64,000 bases of DNA from Meghimatium bilineatum (Eukaryota; Mollusca; Gastropoda; Stylommatophora; Philomycidae). The translations under genes and the position numbers were made by a program. This document shows positions 11,565 through 21,905 of the stretch, piece after piece. How positions within the stretch are numbered: the first letter of the stretch is position 1; every line of letters begins with the position of its first letter. The notes beneath the pieces are model-generated. The model had not been told where the DNA came from and searched no databases. It saw only the letters and a program-made list of their open reading frames with translations. The stretch is from NCBI GenBank assembly GCA_034231615.1, contig CM067299.1, positions 17,574,498-17,638,497 of the forward strand, in the 5' to 3' direction.

Positions 11565-11814
11565 GCACAGTTATGACATCAAAATAATTAAAATGTCTAA
11601 TGTGCCGTTAAAAATTTTGACATTTACCTAGCAAGCATTCTTATTTCCCTAACTCATCTGTGTGTTTCTGAATTGTATAATCTGAATTCTAAATTCTTTA
11701 ATCCAAGTCTTAGACAGCTAACTCGGCAATACTGTAAGAAGTGACCATACTATACATCCACAAAACGCTCTGCTAGATGTAAACCCTTCACCTAATTAAT
11801 CTACAACTGAACAA

Positions 11815-12110
11815 GGTATAATTCTACGTCTCAGAACAGGACACAACCGACTCCGCAGTCACATGTATACAAAGTTCAAGATTGGCAACACGCCCATGTG
11901 GACAGGCAGCACAGAGTGCCAAACATATACTTCAAGAGTGTTCTGAGAATGAAACGCCGAGGCAGACATATTGGTCAGAAGAAACACCTCTGGAATCAAA
12001 GTTCTATGGGGCACTGTATGAACTACAAAAGACAGTGAGTTTTATTCAGGAGACAGAATTACAGATATAGACATGTTTCAAGTGAACGAAAGAAGAAGAA
12101 TCTACAAGTG
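11815..12110 (+). mobile_element. LINE 3' end with zinc-knuckle C-terminus and GAA tail
   Basis: The plus strand reads LRTGHNRLRSHMYTKFKI, then after a one-base frame change PCGQAAQSAKHILQEC (a C-x-C...H...C LINE knuckle) and KFYGALYELQKT, stopping at 12068. The element ends GTGAACGAAAGAAGAAGAA at about 12101. This tail (GAACG plus GAA repeats) matches the 3' ends of the abundant SINEs here, which makes this LINE family a candidate partner for them. Confidence 0.72.
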
Positions 12111-12115
12111 TCGGC

Positions 12116-13226
12116 TACCTTGGCTGATGCCTCTGATCAGTGGCCATTTTGCATATACTTTGATTCGCCAACCAAAGAAAAACACGGGGAAAGTTGACTC
12201 AGAACAGATTAATGACGTTTGGACTCCACACAGATAGACATTTGAAGGGCGTACCTTCAAATACATGCAGATAAGGAACACCCGTTGCATTCCGAAATAC
12301 AGAAAGTTAAAGGCAGCAGACTCAAGAGAGGAAGGTCGTGGATGGGACGTGCTGAAGATGTAATACAAAGCGTGTGCCGATTACAGGATGTGGCAGTTGG
12401 TGCGGAATGGATAGGTCTACCCACAGATTTCGAAACTTGTTTGAGAGTAGTAATATCACTTAGCAGGGAATGCAGAGAATGGTGTCCCACAGCTGTGGAG
12501 AAAGAAGTGCAGGCTTTAATCAGTGAGAATACCAAAGAGGGGGATGTGATTATATACACTGATGGATCTGTAATTAGGCATGTTCGCAGTGCTTGGGCCT
12601 TTACAGCTCAGTGTGCAGGTAAAACGATCAAGGAGGAAAGTGGTGCCTTTGCGGTCACTACGAGTAGTATGACCATGGAGACTATGGCGGTGACCAAGGC
12701 ATTTGAGTGGCTACGCACACAGAAAGTAACGCAGGTCTGCATCTTGAGTGACTCTATGAGTATGATTAAGAAGGTACAAGTGGGTCTCGTTCGCGAACAG
12801 TGGATTGAGGCCTTGAGAAATGCGAGCTTGAAGGCGGTTACATTTATTTTCGTGCCGGGACATGTGGGCGTTCGAGGCAATGAAAGAGCGGATCAACTGG
12901 CATCGTGTGCGATTGTGGCAAAGGGCGATGGGGCAATGGATCGCGCTGACGTTTTGAACTCCTTAAGAGATATAACACGCGAGAGTGAGACGAATGTGGA
13001 TGATGATTCCTTTTCAGTGGCTAGGATTAAAGATCAGGGATTGAGATGCGGTGTTGCTAGAGGTGAACATTTTGGAGGGCGCAGAAGAATGATGGTCAAC
13101 CAGCATAGGACCGGTACTGTCAGCAGAAGTGTGATGGCGGATACACTCAAGGAGAGATCGGAGCAACTATGGATGTGTCCAGTTTGCAGTGATGATGATC
13201 CGACGACTAACTAACTAACTAACAGA
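12116..13226 (+). mobile_element. RNase H-bearing LINE, 3' part
   Basis: The 3' third of a non-LTR retrotransposon of the type with a C-terminal RNase H domain (I/Jockey-like group; the exact clade is unresolved). It ends in four CTAA repeats at 13207-13226, a typical simple-repeat LINE tail. The coding frame 12285-13214 is described separately. Upstream reverse transcriptase and endonuclease are missing, as in 5'-truncated LINE insertions. Confidence 0.75.
12285..13214 (+). CDS. LINE ORF2 C-terminal fragment with intact RNase H domain
   Basis: A 309-residue open frame encoding the C-terminus of a LINE polyprotein. The RNase H fold spans about residues 86-212 and keeps the catalytic set: IIYTDGS (Asp93), MTMETMAV (Glu132), ILSDSMSM (Asp156), PGHVGVRGNERAD (His193, Asp203). 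Such domains remove RNA from the RNA-DNA hybrid during target-primed reverse transcription. The end reads EQLWMCPVCSDDDPTTN, with a CxxC pair typical of this LINE group. The first Met is arbitrary, since the true protein would begin far upstream. An unbroken frame with all catalytic residues suggests a relatively recent insertion. Diverged relatives lie at 35840 and 36895. Confidence 0.8.
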   Translation: MHSEIQKVKGSRLKRGRSWMGRAEDVIQSVCRLQDVAVGAEWIGLPTDFETCLRVVISLSRECREWCPTAVEKEVQALISENTKEGDVIIYTDGSVIRHVRSAWAFTAQCAGKTIKEESGAFAVTTSSMTMETMAVTKAFEWLRTQKVTQVCILSDSMSMIKKVQVGLVREQWIEALRNASLKAVTFIFVPGHVGVRGNERADQLASCAIVAKGDGAMDRADVLNSLRDITRESETNVDDDSFSVARIKDQGLRCGVARGEHFGGRRRMMVNQHRTGTVSRSVMADTLKERSEQLWMCPVCSDDDPTTN

Positions 13227-13229
13227 TAG

Positions 13230-14280
13230 ACATTATTTAATATGACTTTCAAATGGCAACTCTGAAACTGGATACTGTACTCGATTTGTTTGAAAATTTG
13301 TGAAAATCACGTTCGTAATCAGCTCTGCCAGTGAACGTCACGCTTGATCACCGGGGTTTCTGCCTGGGACCCAGTATTTGTTCATCACAATGGACATCAC
13401 AATACCTGTGGGCTAACTTGGGATTCATCCTTCTATAGTGATGCATTTGACTTTTGTGGCGAATTTCTTTGACTGACGACAAAAAGTGACCAATGAAAAT
13501 AACGGGAAACGTTGAAAGTGTCACTTGATGGATGAATCCCAATCAATCAGCAAAACTACACCAGATAATTCGAAACAGGGCTTTTGTGCTAAATGTTAGT
13601 ACCAGCGAAGAATGGGCGAATCGACTATAAATTCAAACCAGTATCCATCCTGAGTCCAGTTTTTTTCCCTATACACTTAATCTATCACCCTGGAGCATGG
13701 TCAGTGTCGACCGTTTACTATTCTGATCAAACAAAAATAAATCTGTAGAATTTTATATTTTGATCAACCCTGAAAATTAACCCTGAAGGTTAAGTTGAAC
13801 CAAATCAGAAACAGAGTAAGAAATAATAAAAGGTAAATATACCCCGTACACCTGCACATACCCAGAAAAAAACATTGCTAATAACTATGAATTATTGTGA
13901 ATTACGTTTATTTTCAACGAAGATAATTGTGAACATGTCTGGACAGCGTGCTGTGAAAATGCATGTGCCTTGTGTTTCGAAAATAAACTGTAGATTAATA
14001 GTGGGATCCTACTGAGGGTGGGATCAGAAAGGTTATTGTGACAGCTGGGTGTTTTATTTAATTAATTATTAAATAAATAAGACGATATTAATTGTTTTTA
14101 CAGAAGATATGACTACGTTAGTTTGGTTATGAAATACACTTATAAATATCAGTCGCGTAGCGTGAATATTTAGAATGGGGATGCCGTGACTTTTCTTTAG
14201 GGTAATTCTTCTTTTCCCCTCCCCTTTTTCCCAACAGAAACGTGTGATTGCTGCTCTAAATAAAATATCTCACTCAGTAT
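13230..14280. other. No gene recognised
   Basis: Contains imperfect inverted strings TTGGGATTCATCC (about 13418) and GGATGAATCCCAA (about 13529) bracketing about 110 bp, which could be a small MITE or a chance palindrome. The remainder is AT-rich with no recognised coding content. Confidence 0.35.
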
Positions 14281-14284
14281 GTCA

Positions 14285-14475
14285 CAATACTGCAGGCAAC
14301 TGTCGAAGGTAGGAGAAGCAGAAGGGGTTAAATAAAACCAAAGATGGACAGCATCAAGGACTGGACAAGACAAGATTTTACCTCACTCATTCGCATTGTT
14401 GACAATAGAAATCGCTGGAGGACTGTGCGGTGAAACATCCAATGTGGTAGCCCTACGACCCGGACGGGTTACAGG
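14285..14475 (+). mobile_element. LINE 3'-end fragment (DNIKDWTGQ family), copy 2
   Basis: Reads LQATVEGRRSR, DSIKDWTRQDFTSLIRI and NRNRWRTV on the plus strand, followed by a 3' non-coding CCAATGTGGTAGCCCTACGA string shared with 19100. The GRxRG-type region and the D-x-W-R-T C-terminus are characteristic of several LINE clades. Confidence 0.7.
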
Positions 14476-14479
14476 ATTA

Positions 14480-15435
14480 TAGATAGATAAAATATTAATC
14501 AGTTTAAAAAGCATACCATATATAATGTAATGCAGCTCCAAGCATCTGTTATTCTTTTCTTAGACAATGTTCAGTACCCTCACAAACTTTAACATCATCC
14601 AATTCCACATAAAGGTTTTTAATCTTGAGTGTAACATTCATTTGGTGTTATCATTTCATCCGTTCACAGAAAACCTTCAAGATATTACCCAGGACACATT
14701 GGCTTGGTGACTAACGCACTATTAGTCACTAAATAACACATTTCCCTACGCCACAGAAATAAACACAGCGCCATGATGTTGTGATGACGTTACATTGTAA
14801 CAGATAGGGGAATTTCGTTTCAGTTCTGAGAACTAATCATCATACCTTATTTCTTCATTTCTCAGCACATGATTGGTCTGAAGTCAGCTTCGAAAACAAC
14901 ATATCAATCTATATTAAAAGATTTTAAAAAGTCAGATCCTCCGCAGCCAATGAACGTTGCAGCTGTGAACGAAGTTGTGAGCTGAGAAGTTTTGGAGTCA
15001 AGGCAAATAACTTTCAAAACAATCATGAACTTGCGATTACCTTTTAGGAATGTTTATGGTAAACAACTAAATATGTGTGCGCTGTTAACGCTACTTGATC
15101 ACGGGAGGGAACTACTAGAATTTGGAGTCTATTCACGCTACGCCACCGATAAATTTAATAAGCACAGGAGCGGACACGAACACGTGATTCATTCATTTTA
15201 TATAAAATTACGCAATATCCAAAAACAGATGTACATGGAAGAAGTTACCTAATTTTTATTTAACGAATTAAAGAATCCTATATATAGGGCTCACTGTTAA
15301 AAAAAAATAAGCGCAACATTATTGTGCTGGTAATGGACAAAATTTTAAACATGTACCAAAATTGAATTTTATGGAATTAATGTTTTAACTTTGTCAAGAA
15401 GAAACTTTAAGACTTTAACAATGAAATTATGTTAA
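14480..15435. other. No gene recognised; one unexplained open frame
   Basis: An 86-codon plus-strand open frame at 14992-15252 (starting MESRQITFKTIMNLRLPF) has no family I know and no obvious signal or splice context. The rest is AT-rich. I would not annotate a gene without transcript evidence. Confidence 0.3.
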
Positions 15436-15439
15436 TTAA

Positions 15440-15745
15440 ATTTGGTTTGGACTTTTATTCTTTGCAACTGAGGACTCGGTTTCAGTAAGGTGTATGGTCT
15501 ATCTGAGAACATCTCCGTGACATGGATTCGATTAGACGTTGGATCTGTTGTTGTGGGATGACTGCCCACTCTTCCCGCAGTGTAAGACAACTGTTGGAGA
15601 TTGTCTGGAGCCATGTCTCACTGGTGGAGTCGTCTGTCTAGGTCATCCCATCGTTTTATAGGGTTCATCTCTGATGACATGGCTGTCCACGGAATGGTCT
15701 GGATGTTGCTGCTAGCGAGGAACTGAGTGATGAGTTGTAGGTGGT
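15440..15745 (-). mobile_element. Tc1-type transposase C-terminal relic
   Basis: The minus strand reads FLASSNIQTIPW, NPIKRWDDLDRRLHQ and DMAPDNLQQL, matching the end of Tc1 transposases (PWP..SPDLNPIE..WD.L.RR). The last catalytic acidic residue (the Glu of NPIE) is replaced by Lys here, and frames shift further on, so it is inactive. Only about 100 residues remain. Confidence 0.78.
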
Positions 15746-15859
15746 GGTGGTGAGCCTATATCATCAAGCTTAAGTAAGACATCATGACTGACATAACAAG
15801 TAAGCCTTACATACCAAAGGACAAATGGTCATGCAGTTCGTATGCTTAGTGGTCTAGTG

Positions 15860-16044
15860 CAGGGGTGGCAACCTTTTGCTAACTGTGTGCCTGCTCAAGG
15901 TTTCAACCTATACAGAGTGCCAACATCACATATCAAGAAGAATGTGAAGGAGTCCAGATTCATCACATGTGAAGAGTCTGCGTGCCATTTGAAATTGTTT
16001 GACGTGCCAAGTGTGGCACGCGTGCCATAGGTTGCCGACCCCTG
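15860..16044. mobile_element. hAT-type MITE with perfect 8-bp target duplication
   Basis: 185 bp with ends CAGGGGTGGCAACC and GGTTGCCGACCCCTG (inverted repeats) flanked on both sides by the identical octamer GTCTAGTG (15852-15859 and 16045-16052). Eight-base duplications and CAGGGG ends are diagnostic of hAT superfamily insertions. It has no coding capacity and needs a transposase in trans. Confidence 0.93.
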
Positions 16045-16311
16045 GTCTAGTGCACCGACAACGTGGCAGGAGTGATAAATATATCCAAATTGAGTCAGCG
16101 AGCAATGATTCGGTTTCTTACATCTGAAGGATGTTGACAACCAACATTCATCAAATAATGCAAATGTATTGTACAAATTGTCTGAGGAATTCAACAGTGA
16201 GGGTTGTGCAAGAATATTTCAGGTAGGGTGACAGATAACAATGATATTCCACTGCTTTCCTTTTTTATCAAGAAGACTCTAATAGGTGGACTCTAAAGAG
16301 CTAGTAAAGAT

Positions 16312-16470
16312 AAAGGTATGTTTTCATGGCATCAACCTGCTGTCGGGAATGAAGATAACTCATGTACTAAGCCGCAACAACTATTAGGTGGGGTGGCCAG
16401 CTCCCTTCCTTGTCTTTACTTCCACTAACTCATGCGTCATGTACTCATTTAGAGTTGAGTCAACTGAAGG
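16312..16470 (+). repeat. SINE-like repeat family F, copy 1
   Basis: Shares about 150 bp with 24985-25145: GATGAAGATAACT, TGTACTAAGC, CAACTATTA and TGGCCAG(C/T)TCCCTTCC in order. No pol III boxes were recognised, so only dispersed-repeat status is claimed. Confidence 0.65.
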
Positions 16471-16579
16471 AGTGGTCGTGTCGAGAGAGAAATAAGAACC
16501 CGGATTTTCTTGTCATGACGTGGTTAGAGCTAGTGTGAACATCAATGCTAACGCTACAAGTACACACTAAACAAGCTGT

Positions 16580-16900
16580 ATGCAACCATAAAGAACCGGC
16601 ATGCTGTCGTGTGGTGTCATTCTGTTACATGATTGTTCACTCACATGCCATGAAAGTTGCGTATGAAGTGTTAACACAAAAAAGATGGGAAGTTCTGCCA
16701 CATTCAACCTACAGCCCCGATCTATTGCAATGTCACTTTTATTTGTTTAGACCCTTAAAGAACGCTCCAAATGGATAACTATTACACTCTGAAGATCATG
16801 TTTTGAAAGCTGTGGCTAAATAAATCAACGAAGTTCTCTGGTGGAATTCCCCATCCACTCAAAAAGTGAGATGCACGTTTGAATGCCTATGGTAACTTTT
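16580..16900 (+). mobile_element. Second mariner-type transposase relic (C-terminal)
   Basis: The plus strand reads HAMKVAYEVLTQKRWEVLPH, STYSPDL, CHFYLFRPLKN, then DHVLKAVAK and INEVLWWNSP. This equals the GWEVLPHPPYSPDLAPCDYHLF-type end of mariner transposases. The third catalytic Asp (CDYHLF) is His here, and the second is also lost. It differs in sequence from the copy at 4282, so it is a separate lineage. Confidence 0.75.
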
Positions 16901-16904
16901 TCTG

Positions 16905-17285
16905 ATGATTCAAGTGCTTACGTGTTTCCTAATAATTGCTTAACATTATGAAATAACTGCTGATGTACCTTTCCTAGTCTTGTAATAAACTTACTTGGGT
17001 AGATTTTATGCGAGCACACTTCGATTTTATATTTACGTGTCCTTCGATCAAGAGGTAGACAGAGAAACAAGTAGGAGGATATATTACAAGATAAACAGGT
17101 TACAGTCTAGATAGGTGCACAACCAAGGCAAGAGAACAGGATATTGGAGCTCCTTTGCAGCCAACCTTTGTTGTAAAGATGACAATCAATTATGTTCTTC
17201 TTGTGTGTTTCTTGATCAGTAGTCTAGAAGAATCAATTTTTTACGAGCACAGTGGCTAGAGTTCAAGGGAAAAGTTAATTTAATA
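16905..17285. other. No feature recognised
   Basis: AT-rich sequence without a recognised gene or repeat. Confidence 0.35.
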
Positions 17286-17289
17286 TAGG

Positions 17290-17580
17290 CCTAATTATCG
17301 TTCGCTGTATTAAGGAAAAATGCATCCTTGTCTTACCCCTCTTCTTATGTCTATGTATGGTGAGCAGCAGTTTTCACACCTTATTGATACAATCTATTCC
17401 CAATATATATTTATAATCAGACTGATGTATTTTCCATCTATGCCTATTTCTTGAAGACATTTCATTAATTTTTTTATGTTGGACTCTGTCACAGGTCTTG
17501 CTGTAGTCTATGAAGCAAATATAGATACTTTTTTTTTAGACTTCTATATATTTATCGATCACTAGTCGGATACTAAGTAT
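17290..17580 (-). mobile_element. LINE reverse-transcriptase palm fragment
   Basis: The minus strand reads IYICFIDYSKTCDRVQHKK and, further on, RGVRQGCIF, the conserved RT blocks (FIDxxKAFDxVxH and GVRQGC). It is a decayed internal piece only, with no 3' end visible. Confidence 0.7.
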
Positions 17581-17584
17581 AGCT

Positions 17585-18400
17585 AAGAGGCAAAGACAAG
17601 CAATAGGTAATGCACATCTGCGCCAACACATAACGTGGCACTGTTGACACACGATGACACAAGACAGTCCGACTGGAGCATTGGAAGGGTGACCAATGCA
17701 AGTGTCACGAAATGGGTTGTGAATATTGAGAGTTGCACGCTTGTCTCCGAAAGGATAACATACTTAGTACAATTAGAGGGCAGCACAGAGGAAGAGGACA
17801 GTGGCATGTGCAAATAAAACTAAAACGTAACAAGGAAATCGGAAATAAAGTATTGTTCGGTTCAAGAACAAGCTTCTAGTACCCGGTGCTCCGAACTATG
17901 AGCAGAGACTCATACTTGGATGAAGGGTTCACGGTATCAGTGAATGAGACCTCCGCTAACGGTGCGAACGAACCCAGGCCCAAGGTCTACCGTCAAGGTT
18001 TTCCTATACCGGAATCATGCTCGCAGAGAGAAAAGGTTAAGTACTCGATAGGCACAGGCACAAAACGTCTAATTACGTGAGATGAGTTCACTGGCAGCAG
18101 AACACCTCGTGCGAGATTAACGTACTTGATCCAAGCCTGAACACCTCGTAGATTACTGCGTACATTAGATACACATCCATCGTCGGTGACAGATAGGAAG
18201 GTTGCCACAGGTTAGGGAAACCCACCCAAATTGAAGACATGCCGAAAACTGACGTGCAGGTCCTTCCGAGGTGCAGTTAATGTAGCTATGCTGTAAATTG
18301 GTTGCACAACGTACTTCACGCTCCCATGTGGAAATCACACAAATTGTATCAGAGAGTGAACGCAGAAGCAGAATAGGGTTCAAACAGATAGCTTGTCAAA
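17585..18400. other. Unidentified block, more GC-rich than its flanks
   Basis: About 0.8 kb with visibly higher GC than the surrounding sequence and several medium open stretches on both strands (60-76 codons). Plus-strand pieces include SVTKWVVNIESCTLVSERI; minus-strand pieces include RGVQAWIKYVNLARGVLLPV. I do not recognise either. It sits between two LINE fragments, so an old inserted element of unknown family is the simplest reading. Confidence 0.35.
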
Positions 18401-18494
18401 ATTTGTGCACGTAAAAAGTTCAGATTTTGTACTTTTTTAGTTGAAACATTTGTTTAGTTTATTATACAGGGATATTGGTTTAAATATATCTATC

Positions 18495-18665
18495 TATACG
18501 CTGTGGCACTTGTTTGCTTTGCGGCGTCAGGGGTAGAAGAGTTCTCTGGAGATGGCCTTTTTGTGTGATGTTTGTAATCTTGTTTCTGTAGCTTCTTTGA
18601 TTTCTGTGATACATCTTTTACATGGTCTACCTCTGACTTTATAGCCGTTATTAGTTTAAATGCAT
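18495..18665 (-). mobile_element. LINE C-terminal fragment (GYKxRGRPxKR family)
   Basis: The minus strand reads NGYKVRGRPCKRCITEIKE and KAISRELFYP before a stop. The same GYKARGRPRKRW block occurs at 38785-39040 and 60489-60770, all on the minus strand. Confidence 0.65.
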
Positions 18666-18734
18666 GAGTTATAAGACGTTTAAAAAAATAAGACTTTGTT
18701 TTTTGGTCAGGGTTTCTGAAAAGTGACGTTAAAC

Positions 18735-18788
18735 TGGGAAACCTGTTAAATAGGCCCTATGGATTCATTGTAACGGGATTCCACTGTA
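18735..18788. mobile_element. Half copy of the TACAGTNGAATCCC MITE
   Basis: Only the right end is clear: GGGATTCCACTGTA at 18775-18788. The left half is missing or too diverged to see. Confidence 0.5.
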
Positions 18789-18799
18789 TCTATTATATA

Positions 18800-19138
18800 A
18801 AATAAATAATGGCTATATGGAACATAAGACTAATTTGTACGTAAGAAATAAAGTAGAGATGTATGCAGGTGTACAAGAACCATTGCTTTCAATAGGGAAA
18901 AGAATGACAACTAACATGGTTTCGACATGAAGGTAGACATGATTTATACCGACAATACTGCAGGTAACTGTCGAAGGCGGAAGAAGCAGAGGACAAATAA
19001 AGGCATGGACAGACAACATCAAGGAATGGACAGGACAAGATTTGTTCTCACTCATCGATGAGGATAGAAATCGCTGGAGGACTGTATGCTGAAGCATCTA
19101 ATGTGGTAGCCCTACGACACTGAAGGATTACGGATTTT
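18800..19138 (+). mobile_element. LINE 3'-end fragment (DNIKDWTGQ family), copy 3
   Basis: Reads HKTNLYVRNKVEMYAG, QEPLLSIGKR, VTVEGGRSRGQIKAWTDNIK, EWTGQDLFSLI and DRNRWRTV on the plus strand, then GTGGTAGCCCTACGAC. It is the longest of the three copies of this LINE end. A SINE is inserted in its 3' tail. Confidence 0.75.
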
Positions 19139-19426
19139 TTTTCTTCTTCTTCTTCTTCTGCGTTCATTCTCAAACTCCTGCAGATTAGCAGAATGTAGTC
19201 CGGAGAACGGAATGCGTTGTGTCATGGTTTACAGCATTGCTACGATATCTGCGCCTTTCGGCCTGACACATCCTACTTCAGCATGGCTTTGGGTCACTGA
19301 CCCTATATGGGATGGGACAGCCAACTCCATCCCATAACCTCCTTAGTCGCCTTTTATGACATGCGTGGAAGGTAAACAGTGTTGCTATTCTTTGCTCCCC
19401 ATTCGGGCCCCGGCAACACACGGGCG
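19139..19426 (-). mobile_element. SINE family A, full-length, with 9-bp target duplication
   Basis: Flanked by ACGGATTTT at 19130-19138 and 19427-19435. Read on the minus strand it starts CGCCCGTGTGTTGCCGGGG, carries the core CATGTCATAAAAGGCGACTA, and ends GAATGAACGCAGAAGAAGAA. No standard A/B boxes were recognised in the head, so the promoter class is open. Its clean ends and target repeat mark it as young. It was inserted into the tail of the LINE at 18800. Confidence 0.85.
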
Positions 19427-19439
19427 ACGGATTTTATTG

Positions 19440-20240
19440 ATTGACTATATAAAATGTTGACTGGATATCTAATAAAATTGTTGGTTGGTTGGTTGCTGAT
19501 CCAGCGGCCCATGGGCTCATGCACTTTGACCTAATGCTATTAGATGGCATTATATTGCTGGGAAGTCTGTGGATTTTCGGCCCACCCCGGGACAGAACCA
19601 GAAAATAACTATCACACCTCCAGGAAGGTAGGTTTCAACCTATGCACTGCGCCTAGCCACTGTAGCCAAGATAGGGTTCACTGTGCTCATTCCCCGCCAC
19701 CAATTGACTACTGAATATGCCGAACTTCTCTATTGCTCCAGGCATGCAACCAGATGTTCAAGTCAAAAGGATTGTCACGTCCTGAGTCACTGTGCCTCTA
19801 TGATGGGCCTCAGCCATAGGAAAAAACAGTGTCAGTTTCCTCCTCCTCAGTGCTGCACAATACATCTCTGGCTCCCTCCCAACCACAGAGGGTGCATACA
19901 TATATATTCAGGTAAACATGAAACACATTTCAACAACAAAACAAAATCATAACTGTATAGATGACATGCCATGAAGCTTCTATAAGAAGATAACCTCAAT
20001 ATAACGGCATGTCATCCACTAAGGTTTTCTGTTGCATGGGTGGTTTGTCTAGTGGGCCATTGGTGAGACCCACAGACGCAACCACATGCGTAAATAAAAT
20101 TGTTCATCTCTTTCCTCTATCTTTGTTGGTTGTCAAATATTTTCTAGATAGTTTTCCATCACAGTCTTGCTTTTTCCTAATTTTGTTCTAGTTGAAGTTT
20201 CCAATTATCATTAAACTTTCTGTGGTGTAAATATATTTAT
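19440..20240. other. Unassigned, possible old LINE tail
   Basis: Begins with a TTGG tetranucleotide run (about 19480-19495), the sort of simple repeat that ends some LINEs, followed by a moderately GC-rich stretch to about 19900 without recognisable domains. I see no host gene. Confidence 0.35.
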
Positions 20241-20242
20241 AA

Positions 20243-20412
20243 TACAGTAGAATCCCTCTATAGCGCATTCTTTTATAACAAATTTTCCTATATAACAGTA
20301 CTTTTCAAAATTCCTATTTTTATTCTTTATTGCTAATACTGTATATAGCACATTTCTACTATTACATAAATATTTCATCCGCCTGGACCAAGTTGTTATA
20401 ATGGGATCTGAA
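20243..20412. mobile_element. MITE of the TACAGTNGAATCCC family, copy 3 (inverted)
   Basis: Starts TACAGTAGAATCCCTCTATA. The right end near 20412 is eroded (ATGGGATCTGAAAA). The interior runs opposite to copies 1 and 2, containing GCCTGGACCAAGTTGTTATA. Confidence 0.75.
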
Positions 20413-21744
20413 AACATATCATGAAGGTTATCACACAATTCTTCACAATCTAATTTCTTTGAGAATATGATGGAATTATATTTTTCTCATTTATTTTAAT
20501 ATAAGAAACAAATATATAATCAGTTAATTAGCAGTTTCATGTTGAATAAGTGTACAGAATCAACATTTCAGCCAAAATATAAGAATATATTGACAAATAA
20601 ATACAGAATAGAACAACAAAGTAAGTTATGACTACAGGCAATCATCAGCGTGTACCAGGCACGTCCATAGGAGCTCTGATCCACACCTCAATAAATCCAT
20701 CAGTGTAGTGGCTTTCAGTTCAATATTAATTTATCACTTTATTCATATATCTGTTAGGTTTCTCTTTATCAGCTGATCCGATCTTTCCACCAAGATCATA
20801 TAGTCTTGAGAGCGACCATGATTCATTCTTTTGAAAATCTTCTGAGCAGACGAGGTCCCTCAGTGCATTAACCATGTCTGATCAATCCATTGATGCTTTA
20901 TCCATTGATGTAACTATTGATGCTTTTACAATTTGTCAATGGTCGTAATGACAAAAATAAAACATTCCTATCAACTTCCATTACATAATTTTCTATAGTC
21001 TTAAGACTACTTTGTTGTTCAACTCTTGTGTTTATTTATCCTTATCTTGATAAAGACCTATTGGTCAAAACATAAATTCTGTATTTTTGTTCAAAGTACC
21101 ACTGTTATTTAACTAATTACATATTTTTATCTTCTATTAATTTGTCACACAATTTTACTGAATACTACTGTGTCAATATTTGTTTCGGAAACATTGTTTT
21201 TAGAAAACTTTGCCTATCTGATTCACCAGAAACAGAATTTTTACTTCAAACTAGGCCCATCTAATTCACCAGAAATAATAGCAATGGGAACAGTTTTAGA
21301 ATTTTTTAGCTCTTACCTATTAGGTCTAGGCCTATTTTCTGATTTGTCGGTAATCTCAACTGTCAAAATAAAAAACACTTGTTTACTGACAGATCACTTG
21401 AAATAATATCTCCAATTATAAAACTCAAAGAATAATAAAGCCAGATGTTTGCTAAATATTTGAGCTCTCTTACTAGTGGAAGATGAAGCCATTTTGCTAA
21501 TTTCAGGAAAGCTGATTGTTCAAATTTTAATTTAAAATAAATATGGCACACAAGCCTAATCACACAGTTTCCTTTCGTTAGCCAGATTTCTAAACAGCTA
21601 AATAAGATAACACTAATTAATTTACGATCCAAATGAAGCAAATTAGATGGCATATCTGCAAGACCGATACATTGTGGATATGTCAGGAAAGGAGGTTCTA
21701 TCTGCAACGATATATCGTTTTTACAGGCGGATTGAGTTAAGGAC
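20413..21744. other. AT-rich, no gene; one stem-loop motif
   Basis: Nothing coding was recognised. CTTGATAAAGACCTATTGGT (21055-21064 region), followed by CAAAACAT, is one of the dispersed stem-loop motifs treated in the findings. A 130-codon minus-strand open stretch at 21363-21755 has no recognisable domain. Confidence 0.4.
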
Positions 21745-21905
21745 ATTTCAATCAATCAAGTGCCATGCCGAATGGCATAGGCGATCATGTTTCTCCATGA
21801 CTCTCTGTCTCTTGTGTTATGACTAAGTTTGGTTCATGAGCTTCTACCATGCCACAATACAAGTCCATCTCGTAACTTTTCTCATTGTCGTCCCCTCGAG
21901 ACAGC
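21745..21905 (-). mobile_element. LINE 3'-end fragment (YATxHGT family), copy 1
   Basis: The plus strand shows AATCAAGTGCCATGCCGAAT; in reverse this encodes the LINE C-terminus W(R)xMIAYAIRHGT-stop. The same end occurs at 1545, 27558, 53785 and 58853, all on the minus strand. Confidence 0.7.

Noticed and set aside
13418-13541. MITE bounded by TTGGGATTCATCC inverted repeats
   Set aside because: Only a single copy was seen, with no target duplication; kept as a remark, not as an element.
17585-18400. Calling the GC-richer block an LTR or virus-derived fossil
   Set aside because: No diagnostic domain, terminal repeat or priming site was recognised, so the family is left open.
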